Shown piece after piece: positions 1-6,287 of a stretch of 15,944 nucleotides of DNA; position 1 is the stretch's first letter; every line of letters starts with the position of its first letter. Made by a program: the position numbers and the translations under genes. Origin of the DNA: DALYCO01 sp964535545 (GTDB lineage: Bacteria; Patescibacteriota; Minisyncoccia; Phycocordibacterales; UBA9973); the NCBI GenBank assembly GCA_964535545.1, contig CAZHUT010000019.1, forward strand, positions 1 through 15,944, in the 5' to 3' direction. The notes beneath the pieces were generated by a model that was not told the origin of the DNA, made no database searches, and saw only the letters and a program-made list of their open reading frames with translations.

Positions 1-57
1 TTCGAACCCCGATTAAAGGCTTCAAAGGCCTCTGTCCTACCATTAGACGATATCCCA
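1..57 (-). tRNA. tRNA-Gln (anticodon UUG), 3' end cut by window edge
   Basis: On the minus strand the tRNA 5' end is at 57. The 7-nt acceptor strand TGGGATA is followed by a D arm (GTC...GAC with the GG of the D loop), an anticodon stem GAGGC/GCCTT, the 7-nt loop CTTTGAA and the beginning of the T arm (CGGGG, then TTCGAA). In that loop, positions 34-36 read TTG, the glutamine anticodon. A U at position 1 also fits bacterial tRNA-Gln. About 15 nt (rest of the T arm, 3' acceptor strand, discriminator) lie outside the window, so the presence of an encoded CCA cannot be judged. The gene is downstream of dnaX on the same strand and has its own promoter. Confidence 0.93.
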
Positions 58-70
58 ATAATACCCGACC

Positions 71-99
71 ACTATACCCTAAAACGCCCGTTCTCTCAA
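71..99 (-). promoter_or_regulatory. Promoter of tRNA-Gln
   Basis: On the minus strand TTGAGA (99-94) and TATAGT (76-71) are separated by exactly 17 bp, and the -10 box ends 13 bp before the mature tRNA 5' end at 57. Both boxes match the sigma-70 consensus at five of six positions. The -35 box begins directly after the dnaX stop codon (104-102), so the tRNA has its own promoter although it follows dnaX closely. No terminator separates the two genes. Confidence 0.7.
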
Positions 100-101
100 C
101 T

Positions 102-1169
102 TTAGGCAGTCGGACCAATGATATCGATCAATGCCAATTCAAGAGGCAATGATTGAATAAACGAATGACGCATATGCTGGTATGAGCCAAGGATCTTTTC
201 CAGGTTTGCAGAAGTGATCATTTCTTTGTGGGCTTGAACCAAGCTTTCCAGTTCCCGCTTGTCTGTATCACTGATTTCGCTCAGCAAAACTTGGTACGAA
301 GGAGCAACGCGAATGACCAAGGCCATGCGGAAGAGATGCACGAGCAATTTCAAGAAGAGCTTCATGTCGGTATTTTGCTGTTCAGCCTGACCGACTGACA
401 TGAGCGCTTTCTGCAAATCTTTTTCGCCGATGGCATTCAAGACTGCGTAGACGAGCGTGCGTGACGGCGCGCCGGTGATTGATTCGATTTCTTCTACTGA
501 GATTTTTTTACCGGAAGCGAATGACAAGACTTTTTCGAGTACGCCTTCTGTGTCGCGGAATGAACCGTCACCGAGAAGTGCGATCAATTCTGCGCCGCTG
601 GTGTCAATGGTAAATCCTTCTTTCTTGGCGATATCAACTACAAGTTCTCGAAGCAAAGCATCGGTTGGTTTCTTGAAAGTGAAAAGCTGGCAGCGGGACA
701 CGATGGTGTCAGGAACTTTTTCGAGTTCTGTTGTAGCAAGGATGAAGATAACGTGAGCTGGAGGTTCTTCGAGTGTTTTTAAAAGTGCATTGAAAGCAGC
801 TTTTGAAAGCATGTGCACTTCATCGAGAATGTAGACTTTGTATTTTGAATCAAACGGCAGTGTGCGGACGCCTTCACGGAGCAAGTGTACGTCTTCTACT
901 TTGTTGTTTGAAGCTGCATCGATTTCGTAGAGATCATTTGCAGATGTGCCGAGTTCTTTGGCAAAAATGCGGGCAACGGAAGTCTTGCCGATGCCGCGTG
1001 AACCGGTAAAAAGATAGGCATGGGCAACCTTCCCTGTCTCAAGTGATTTCTGCAAGACTGAAGTAATGTGATTCTGCCCCAGAACATCCGCAAAAGACTG
1101 TGAGCGGTACTTGCGGTACAGGACGTGATTTTCTTCGCGAACCGAGTTTTCCTCCTTTTTCTTTGCCAT
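102..1169 (-). CDS. dnaX: DNA polymerase III subunit gamma (short DnaX, clamp-loader ATPase)
   Basis: AAA+ ATPase of the clamp loader that places the sliding clamp on primed DNA. Visible are the DnaX N-terminus with YRKYRSQSF (18-26), Walker A GSRGIGKT (56-63), EIDAASN, Walker B with VYILDEVHML, the sensor region LKTLEEPPAHVIFILATTE, and the SRC arginine-finger motif in VSRCQLF. The ATG at 1169 (MAKKKEEN) gives 355 residues; an in-frame ATG at 1220 lies upstream but would place a purA terminator and a -10 box inside the gene. Two oddities: the four-cysteine zinc module that normally lies between Walker A and EIDAASN is absent (ARIFAKELGTSANDLYEIDAASN runs straight through), and the tau-specific C-terminal domains that bind DnaB and the polymerase are missing. 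The product is therefore gamma-like. No Shine-Dalgarno sequence is seen; the start lies 9 nt after a TATACT box. Confidence 0.95.
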   Translation of the reverse strand: MAKKKEENSVREENHVLYRKYRSQSFADVLGQNHITSVLQKSLETGKVAHAYLFTGSRGIGKTSVARIFAKELGTSANDLYEIDAASNNKVEDVHLLREGVRTLPFDSKYKVYILDEVHMLSKAAFNALLKTLEEPPAHVIFILATTELEKVPDTIVSRCQLFTFKKPTDALLRELVVDIAKKEGFTIDTSGAELIALLGDGSFRDTEGVLEKVLSFASGKKISVEEIESITGAPSRTLVYAVLNAIGEKDLQKALMSVGQAEQQNTDMKLFLKLLVHLFRMALVIRVAPSYQVLLSEISDTDKRELESLVQAHKEMITSANLEKILGSYQHMRHSFIQSLPLELALIDIIGPTA

Positions 1170-1178
1170 ACGGGACAC

Positions 1179-1208
1179 AGTATAGCAAAAAGAAAAACCC
1201 AGTGCGAA
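1179..1208 (-). promoter_or_regulatory. Probable dnaX promoter giving a near-leaderless mRNA
   Basis: Minus-strand TATACT (1184-1179) lies 9 nt before the dnaX ATG at 1169. A TTCGCA box (1208-1203) lies 18 bp upstream; it matches TTGACA at four of six positions and is also one arm of the purA terminator hairpin. With transcription starting about 7 nt after the -10 box, the mRNA would begin at or within 2 nt of the ATG. The -10 assignment is fair and the -35 weak. Confidence 0.5.
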
Positions 1209-1227
1209 TTGTGTTCGCAAAGGGTTT
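1187..1227 (-). terminator. Rho-independent terminator after purA
   Basis: Read on the minus strand: AAACCC (1227-1222), TGCGAA (1219-1214), loop CACAA, TTCGCA (1208-1203), GGGTTT (1200-1195), then TTCTTTTT. This makes two 6-bp helices separated by a 2x2 mismatch, with a U-rich tail. It lies 26 bp after the purA stop and just before the dnaX -10 box, so it separates the purine genes from dnaX. Confidence 0.8.
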
Positions 1228-1252
1228 AAAAGTCATAGAGCAATGTGCTCCG

Positions 1253-2521
1253 TTAGTTTCTAACAATCAATTTTTCTCTTTCAGGTCCGGTAGAAATCAG
1301 CGTAATTGGCGTTTTTAGCCTTCCTTCAAGGAACTTCACATATGTGTCAAAGTTCTCAGGAAGCTTTTCACCACTTATCAAATCGCTCTTCCAGCCCTTG
1401 TGAGTCAGCCATTGTGGTTCAATAGTTGTAGTACACAAATCCGAAGGTAAATGCCAGAGTGTTTTGCCGTTCACAGTATAGGCATTACAAACCTGAATTT
1501 CTTCAAAGCTGTTCAGTACGTCTGATTTGGTCAGGGCAATTTGAGTCACCCCATTAACCATGACAGCATACTGCAGTTGTGGGACATCAATCCAGCCGGT
1601 TCTGCGAGGACGGCCTGTGGTAGCACCGAACTCGTTACCAATTTGGCGGATTTGCTCACCAACTTCATTATCCAGCTCGGAAGGAAATGGTCCGCTACCC
1701 ACGCGCGTGCAGTAAGCTTTGGCAATACCAATCACCTCCTTAATTTTGTTTGGGCCAATACCAAGGCCAGTACATGCACCTCCGGCAATTGTGTTGCTTG
1801 AAGTAACATATCTGTACGTACCAAAATCAATGTCCAGCATTGTACCTTGTGCCCCTTCAGCTAATACGGTTTGGCCTTGGGAAAGCGCATGGTTAATGTA
1901 GTACTCGGTGTCCATCAATATTTCAAGCGACAGTAAATACTCAATTGCTTCGAACCATTGTTGTTCAATGTCTGCAAGTGAATATTCGTAGTTCGGATAC
2001 CTTTGGGAAAGTATGGTTTTATGAACATCGGCTAGCATCTGGTAGCGATCTTTAAAGTCATTACCTTCAGCATAACCAACGCGTAAACCTTTTCTTCCTA
2101 TCTTGTCCACATATGTCGGGCCTATACCACGACCGGTTGAACCGATTTTATCGCCACCCTTGGCTTCTTCATCAGCCTTATCAAGGAATATATGCGTAGG
2201 TAAAATAAAATGCGCTTTTCTGGAAACCAGTAGCTTGCCTTTTATTTGTATACCTTTGGTTTGCAAGTCCTCAATTTCTTCCTTCAGTGTAATAGGATTA
2301 ATAATAACCCCGTTGCCGATAACGTTCATTGGCCGTTCTTGCATGATTCCCGAGGGAACCGTATGCAATACAGTTTTTTGTCCACCAATTACTAATGTAT
2401 GCCCAGCATTGGGTCCGCCTTGGAAGCGGGCAATGATGTCATACTTCGGTGATAAGTAATCAATGATTTTTCCTTTACCCTCGTCCCCCCACTGGAGGCC
2501 GAGCAATATATCTACGCTCAT
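1253..2521 (-). CDS. purA: Adenylosuccinate synthetase
   Basis: Converts IMP, aspartate and GTP to adenylosuccinate, the first committed step from IMP to AMP. The 422-residue length is normal for the family. Diagnostic motifs are the GTP-binding loop GDEGKGK (12-18) in LLGLQWGDEGKGKIIDYLSP, the following FQGGPNAGHT with the IMP-binding histidine region, STGRGIGPTYVDKIGRKG, the AEGAQG loop, TTGRPRRTGWID near the substrate loop, and TKSD for guanine recognition. It begins 24 nt after the guaB stop on the same strand, so the two are probably one transcript. No Shine-Dalgarno sequence precedes the ATG at 2521. The N-terminus (LLGLQWGDEGKGK, PKYDIIARFQGGPNAGHT) recalls Bacteroidetes PurA from memory, which suggests but does not prove transfer. 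purB, needed for the next step, is not in the window. Confidence 0.97.
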   Translation of the reverse strand: MSVDILLGLQWGDEGKGKIIDYLSPKYDIIARFQGGPNAGHTLVIGGQKTVLHTVPSGIMQERPMNVIGNGVIINPITLKEEIEDLQTKGIQIKGKLLVSRKAHFILPTHIFLDKADEEAKGGDKIGSTGRGIGPTYVDKIGRKGLRVGYAEGNDFKDRYQMLADVHKTILSQRYPNYEYSLADIEQQWFEAIEYLLSLEILMDTEYYINHALSQGQTVLAEGAQGTMLDIDFGTYRYVTSSNTIAGGACTGLGIGPNKIKEVIGIAKAYCTRVGSGPFPSELDNEVGEQIRQIGNEFGATTGRPRRTGWIDVPQLQYAVMVNGVTQIALTKSDVLNSFEEIQVCNAYTVNGKTLWHLPSDLCTTTIEPQWLTHKGWKSDLISGEKLPENFDTYVKFLEGRLKTPITLISTGPEREKLIVRN

Positions 2522-2545
2522 AGTTCTGCTTTTTTGTTCAACAAT

Positions 2546-4045
2546 TTATTTTTTATTGTAATTTGGTGCGGCCTCCATTTTCTCCAGGTCATGCGGGTGT
2601 GATTCAGCCATGCCGGCAGGAGTTACACGGGTAAATTGGGCTTTAGCCTGAAGCGAAGGAATATCCTTTGCTCCGGAATAACCCATACCTGCGCGCAATC
2701 CGTCAACCAACTGATACACAACATCAGCAACTGTACCCTGAATTATTTTCTTACCAGCTACACCTTCGGCAACAAGTTTTTTTATATCGTCTTCTGCGTC
2801 CTGGAAGTAACGGTCTTTGCTTCCTTCGGCCATAGCTTCAACGGAACCCATCCCACGATATGCTTTATACTTGATTTTGCCTTCGATAATTACATCGCCC
2901 GGGCTTTCGTCTGTAGCGGCAAATAAGCCACCAGCCATAATAGTGTCGGCCCCTGCACCGATTGCTTTTGTAATGTCACCACTGTAACGAATACCGCCAT
3001 CACCAATAATTGGTATTCCGGCTTTCATCGCAACACGGGCACATTCATAGATAGCAGTCAGCTGAGGAACACCAATACCAGCCACAATACGAGTCGAGCA
3101 AATACTGCCAGGTCCAACACCAACTTTAACTGCATTTACTCCGGCAGTAATAAGTGCTTTGGTAGCAGCGGCAGTGGCAACATTGCCACCAACCAACTCT
3201 AAGTGCTTAAAATTTCTGCGTACTTTTTTAATAGAATCCAACACTCCAAACGAATGGGCATGCGCGGTATCTATTGTTACAACATCAACTTTAGCATCAA
3301 CCAACGCACCAACACGTTGAATAACATCAGGGGTAACACCCACTGCGGCACCTACCATCAGCCTGCCTTTTGTATCAAGCGAAGCCAGTGGGAAATTTTT
3401 GGTGTTATCCAAATCTTTCTGAAAGATGATGCCTTGCAATATTGGTTCTTTGTGCGATTTTAAAATTGGCAGTTTGGGTACGCGATGCTTTTTAAACAAC
3501 AGCTTTGCGTTTGATGCATCAAGCTTGTCAGTTGCATACACAACTTTCAGCTCCCTGAGCGGCCGCATAATAGAACGTAACGACTTGTTTGGGCTATCGT
3601 TAAACAACTTCAAATCATTACCGGTAACTAGTCCAACAAACTTTCCATCATTATCAACAATTGGGAAGGTGGAGAATTTGTGTTTTTCACGCAAAGCCAG
3701 CGCATCTTTTACTTTTTGGTTTGGCTTAAGCGAGAATGGTTTGGTTACAATATTGCTCTGGTAGCGTTTTACCATCTGAACCTCCTGAGCCTGGCGCTCA
3801 ATCGAAAGGTTTTTATGCAAAAAGCCAAAGCCTCCTTCGCGAGCAATTGCGATTGCAAGCGCAGATTCCGTTACAGTATCCATTGCAGCGGCTACAAGCG
3901 GAACGTTGATTTGAATGTGTTGAGTAAGCCATGTACGGGTATTTACCTCACGAGGCAAAGTATCCGAGTAGTTTGGTAAAAGAAGTACATCGTCAAATGT
4001 AAGTCCTGTACCGTTGAAGAGTCGGAAGAATTGATCTGGTTTCAA
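2546..4045 (-). CDS. guaB: IMP dehydrogenase
   Basis: Oxidises IMP to XMP with NAD+, the rate-limiting step towards GMP. The 499 residues show the family order: N-terminal barrel part (LTFDDVLLLPNYSDTLP, AAMDTVTES), a pair of CBS domains inserted at about 95-205 (beginning near NIVTKPFSLKPNQKV), then the second barrel part with VVTIDTAHAHS, GVGPGSICSTR containing catalytic Cys316, IIGDGGIRYSGD, the active-site flap (YRGMGSVEAM) and the C-terminal RAGMGYSGA. The start codon is TTG at 4045: the frame is open upstream to a TGA at 4090-4088 but contains no ATG or GTG, and no Shine-Dalgarno sequence is present in the A-rich leader. It is the first gene of a guaB-purA unit. The sequence resembles Bacteroidetes IMPDH (inference from memory). 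Confidence 0.97.
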   Translation of the reverse strand: MKPDQFFRLFNGTGLTFDDVLLLPNYSDTLPREVNTRTWLTQHIQINVPLVAAAMDTVTESALAIAIAREGGFGFLHKNLSIERQAQEVQMVKRYQSNIVTKPFSLKPNQKVKDALALREKHKFSTFPIVDNDGKFVGLVTGNDLKLFNDSPNKSLRSIMRPLRELKVVYATDKLDASNAKLLFKKHRVPKLPILKSHKEPILQGIIFQKDLDNTKNFPLASLDTKGRLMVGAAVGVTPDVIQRVGALVDAKVDVVTIDTAHAHSFGVLDSIKKVRRNFKHLELVGGNVATAAATKALITAGVNAVKVGVGPGSICSTRIVAGIGVPQLTAIYECARVAMKAGIPIIGDGGIRYSGDITKAIGAGADTIMAGGLFAATDESPGDVIIEGKIKYKAYRGMGSVEAMAEGSKDRYFQDAEDDIKKLVAEGVAGKKIIQGTVADVVYQLVDGLRAGMGYSGAKDIPSLQAKAQFTRVTPAGMAESHPHDLEKMEAAPNYNKK

Positions 4046-4077
4046 ATTGTTTTTTGTTTTCGTTAAAAAATATGCAC

Positions 4078-4126
4078 AAAAAAGTGCTCACGACAAAGCA
4101 GAAAAAGCCGTGCCGGGAGCACTTTT
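4078..4126 (-). terminator. Inverted repeat with long loop, terminator- or attenuator-like, in the guaB leader
   Basis: The 10-bp arms AAAAGTGCTC (4080-4089) and GAGCACTTTT (4117-4126) are perfectly complementary around a 27-nt spacer. Read towards guaB the second arm ends in six T residues (4083-4078); read the other way it ends in four. This shape fits a terminator with an oversized loop, yet it stands at the 5' side of both neighbouring genes, where no gene ends. It could be a leftover of a gene lost upstream, an attenuator for guaB, or an operator. The sequence does not decide. Confidence 0.4.
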
Positions 4127-4216
4127 CGGTGGTTTATCAAAGACGAGATGCTTTGGAACAATTTACAAGAAAATCGGCATTATGTCAAAGTCACCGCCTG
4201 GATTGGATTGATCAGA

Positions 4217-4245
4217 TTGACACGACATAGACTGTGCCGTATTGT
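4217..4245 (+). promoter_or_regulatory. Promoter of the squalene/phytoene-synthase-like gene
   Basis: A perfect TTGACA (4217-4222) is followed after exactly 17 bp by TATTGT (4240-4245). Transcription would start near 4252, leaving about 10 nt before the ATG at 4262. This placement supports 4262, not 4148, as the true translation start. A second weak -10-like TAAAAA (4248-4253) lies 8 nt before the ATG. Confidence 0.65.
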
Positions 4246-4261
4246 GATAAAAACCCTAATC

Positions 4262-5128
4262 ATGAAAGCTTTAACAATCGCACTACGAGTTAGTCTTGGC
4301 CGGGCCAAGCAGTACCACGTTTCAACCTTTAAAACCATTACAAGCTTCGTTTCGGAATGCTGCGCCGGTCTACTGGCAATCATTTTCATGAAGCGCGGCC
4401 TGGCAGGAGTCTACATCTATCAATGGGTACGCCAGATAGATGATATCGTTGATGGCGAAGTAAGAATCGATGAGCCGGTTGAAAATTTCTTAAACAAAAA
4501 GCTGCAAGTATTTGATGCTGCAGTGCACGGCACCTACAACGGTATCGATGAGTATGATGAACTACTCTTTGCAGTTTGCCGGAAGTATAAAGATCTTCCA
4601 GAACTGATTACCGGTGTACGTGAATTTTTGGAAACGTTTCAGTTTGAGATTCTGCTTCGAAAAGTAAACAGTACCACATTACCCCGCCAGAAAGATCTGG
4701 ATGTACTCGCTCAAAAGTGGGAATTTGCTTCGTTTGCATATGCATGTAAAATTGCAGATATTCGTTTTGCTGCATTTGCATCGAAGGCTCCGGAGTATTT
4801 TGGCCTGCTTCAAAAAATAGACTGGCTTGTTGATATTATTGAAGACATGGAGGCCGGCTACTATTACATTTCAAGCGAAGATAGTGAGGATATGGGTGTT
4901 CCTTTGATACGCCTGAAATCCAATGTAAAAATGGGGGTTATAGTGAACAATTTCAATTTCATCTCCTGGCGCCATGGAAAAGCCATCGACTTACTGGAAC
5001 AACTGAACGACATGAAAAAGAAGCTGGGTAGTAATCCATTCGATTCATGGGTCCTAAACAACGTGTTCTACCGCTTAATAATTCCCCGTTGGGAAGTTGA
5101 CCTAGTACGGCTAGCGGAACGAGTATAA
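4262..5128 (+). CDS. Squalene/phytoene synthase-like protein (trans-isoprenyl diphosphate synthase, head-to-head type)
   Basis: Predicted all-helical prenyl synthase fold. The first Asp-rich motif is DDIVD (60-64) within YIYQWVRQIDDIVDGEV, the counterpart of the CRxxDDIVD segment of phytoene synthases. The second is DIIEDMEAGYYYIS (D191, E194, D195), matching the family's NILRDxxEDxxxGRxYLP segment in a degenerate form. Such enzymes join two prenyl diphosphates head to head, giving squalene, phytoene or dehydrosqualene; the substrate cannot be told here. The start at 4262 gives 288 residues, typical of the family. The usual SFYxAS motif near the N-terminus is replaced by SFVSECCAG, and the Arg of the GRxYLP part is replaced by Tyr, so activity is uncertain. 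It is divergent from guaB, and no carotenoid or hopanoid partner gene is in the window. A terminator follows 22 bp downstream. Confidence 0.62.
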   Translation: MKALTIALRVSLGRAKQYHVSTFKTITSFVSECCAGLLAIIFMKRGLAGVYIYQWVRQIDDIVDGEVRIDEPVENFLNKKLQVFDAAVHGTYNGIDEYDELLFAVCRKYKDLPELITGVREFLETFQFEILLRKVNSTTLPRQKDLDVLAQKWEFASFAYACKIADIRFAAFASKAPEYFGLLQKIDWLVDIIEDMEAGYYYISSEDSEDMGVPLIRLKSNVKMGVIVNNFNFISWRHGKAIDLLEQLNDMKKKLGSNPFDSWVLNNVFYRLIIPRWEVDLVRLAERV

Positions 5129-5150
5129 ACTATTTACGAGAAAATTTTAC

Positions 5151-5187
5151 AAGGCTTCGTGCACACGCGCGGAGCTTTTTTATTTTT
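5151..5187. terminator. Terminator between the prenyl-synthase gene and dus, probably bidirectional
   Basis: Plus strand: AAG, bulged G, CTTCGTG, loop CACACG, CGCGGAG, CTT, then a run of six T residues counting the last arm bases. Two G-U pairs occur in the 7-bp core. The dus stop codon (5182-5180, minus strand) lies inside the T run, so the two convergent genes share the element. It is stronger in the plus direction; on the minus strand it is followed only by CCTTGTAAAATTTT. Confidence 0.65.
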
Positions 5188-6280
5188 TCAGAAATGCCTC
5201 GATGATTTCTTTCACTGCTTTTGCTGAATTCCCCTGCTCCATCAATTCCGTTCGAAGCTCCTTTGCTCCGGGAAAACCGTTGATGTACGCCTTGAAATGT
5301 TTTTTCATAATAGAGAAACTTTTGATGTCGCCGAGGAGCTGTTCATACAGTTCGCAGTGTTCAATCAGCACGCGCAACTTTTCTTCCCTGCCAACTTCAG
5401 AAACTGTATAACGAGCATCACCGCCTCGTAGTTTACGGGCAATAAAACCTGGAAGTAATTTTGAATACCATGGTGTTTTCCAATTTCCTTTCTGGAGTAT
5501 TTTGCGGTTGCGATCAAAAAGCCATGGATTGCCGAAGATGCCGCGGCCGACCATGATGCCGTCACAGCCAGTTTCTTTGGCTTTGAGTTCACCGTCTTCA
5601 AGTGTGGTCACATCGCCATTGCCAATGATGAGCGTTGGCACGTTCATTTGATTTCGAATTTCAACAATTCGCTTGATTCGAGACCAATCAGCCGGAACTG
5701 CAGACAATTCCTTTCGAGTACGGGCGTGGATCGTGAGCGCAGCAATGCCTTCGTTCAAAAGTTTTGGAATCCATTCTTCGATTTCTACTTTGTTATAACC
5801 AACGCGAGTTTTCACTGAAACAGGAATGTCACCTGCGCCTTCTTTGGCGGCGCGCAAAACCTCAATGGCCACCTCAGGAGTTTTGATCATACATGCACCA
5901 GCACCCTGTTTTTCAATAGTGCGATCGGGACAGCCCATGTTGATGTCGATACCGTCAAAGCCGAGCTCGCGGCAGAGTTGTGCAGCTTTTTTCATATTTT
6001 CAGGACTGGCAGTAAAAAGCTGCGCCACGATTGGCCGCTCGCCTTCCGTGTATGCGAGGTCTCGCATTAAAGCCTTTTTACCTTCTTCGTGCATCAAGCC
6101 ATTAGCTGAAACAAATTCAGTCCAGAAAACATCTGGACCACCATTGGGCTGGCCATGTCGGGAATATTTTGCCACCAGTCTGCGGAAAGCTGGATCCGTC
6201 ACATCTGCCATTGGCGCCAACGCAAAAAAGGGCCCTGCTCCGCTAAAGCTACGCAGGGCAAGCCCATTCCAGAATCCCAT
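5180..6280 (-). CDS. dus: tRNA-dihydrouridine synthase
   Basis: FMN-dependent enzyme that reduces uridines in the tRNA D loop to dihydrouridine. The TIM-barrel start FALAPMADVTDPAFRRLV, the active-site segment INMGCPDRT with catalytic Cys117, KQGAGACMI, PVSVKTRVGYN, LTIHARTR with the conserved HAR, the FMN phosphate-binding IIGNGDV, and GIMVGRGIFGNPWLF are all visible, followed by a helical C-terminal domain. I start at the ATG at 6280 (MGFWNGLALRSF), giving 366 residues; the frame is open further upstream, but those codons overlap the end of the ftsQ-like gene and encode no family sequence. The gene is last in the serS - ftsQ-like - dus run, 7 nt after its neighbour. The Dus subfamily (A, B, C) is not assigned. 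No Shine-Dalgarno sequence is visible. Confidence 0.95.
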   Translation of the reverse strand: MGFWNGLALRSFSGAGPFFALAPMADVTDPAFRRLVAKYSRHGQPNGGPDVFWTEFVSANGLMHEEGKKALMRDLAYTEGERPIVAQLFTASPENMKKAAQLCRELGFDGIDINMGCPDRTIEKQGAGACMIKTPEVAIEVLRAAKEGAGDIPVSVKTRVGYNKVEIEEWIPKLLNEGIAALTIHARTRKELSAVPADWSRIKRIVEIRNQMNVPTLIIGNGDVTTLEDGELKAKETGCDGIMVGRGIFGNPWLFDRNRKILQKGNWKTPWYSKLLPGFIARKLRGGDARYTVSEVGREEKLRVLIEHCELYEQLLGDIKSFSIMKKHFKAYINGFPGAKELRTELMEQGNSAKAVKEIIEAFLKK

Positions 6281-6287
6281 ATTTATT

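Larger units (their letters stand above)
4046..4261. promoter_or_regulatory. Divergent intergenic region between guaB and the prenyl-synthase gene
   Basis: This stretch separates two divergent genes. It contains a long-loop inverted repeat (4078-4126), the A/T-rich guaB leader, and on the plus strand a strong promoter for the gene at 4262. An open reading frame continues upstream of 4262 to an ATG at 4148, but its translation there resembles no family and spans the promoter, so I treat it as noncoding. For guaB only weak boxes are visible (TTGTCG, 16 bp, CATATT on the minus strand, inside the hairpin region). Confidence 0.45.

Noticed and set aside
4046..4147. A purine-type riboswitch in the guaB leader
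   Set aside because: Only one simple stem-loop is visible and no conserved aptamer junction is recognisable; kept only as an attenuator- or terminator-like repeat.
4148..4261. A 38-residue N-terminal extension of the prenyl-synthase gene from an ATG at 4148
   Set aside because: The extension contains the TTGACA-17-TATTGT promoter, resembles no family sequence, and the shorter form from 4262 has normal family length.
4295..4309. Short inverted repeat CTTGGC-CGG-GCCAAG early in the prenyl-synthase gene
   Set aside because: Only 6 bp, inside coding sequence and without a T run; this length is expected by chance in a window of this size.
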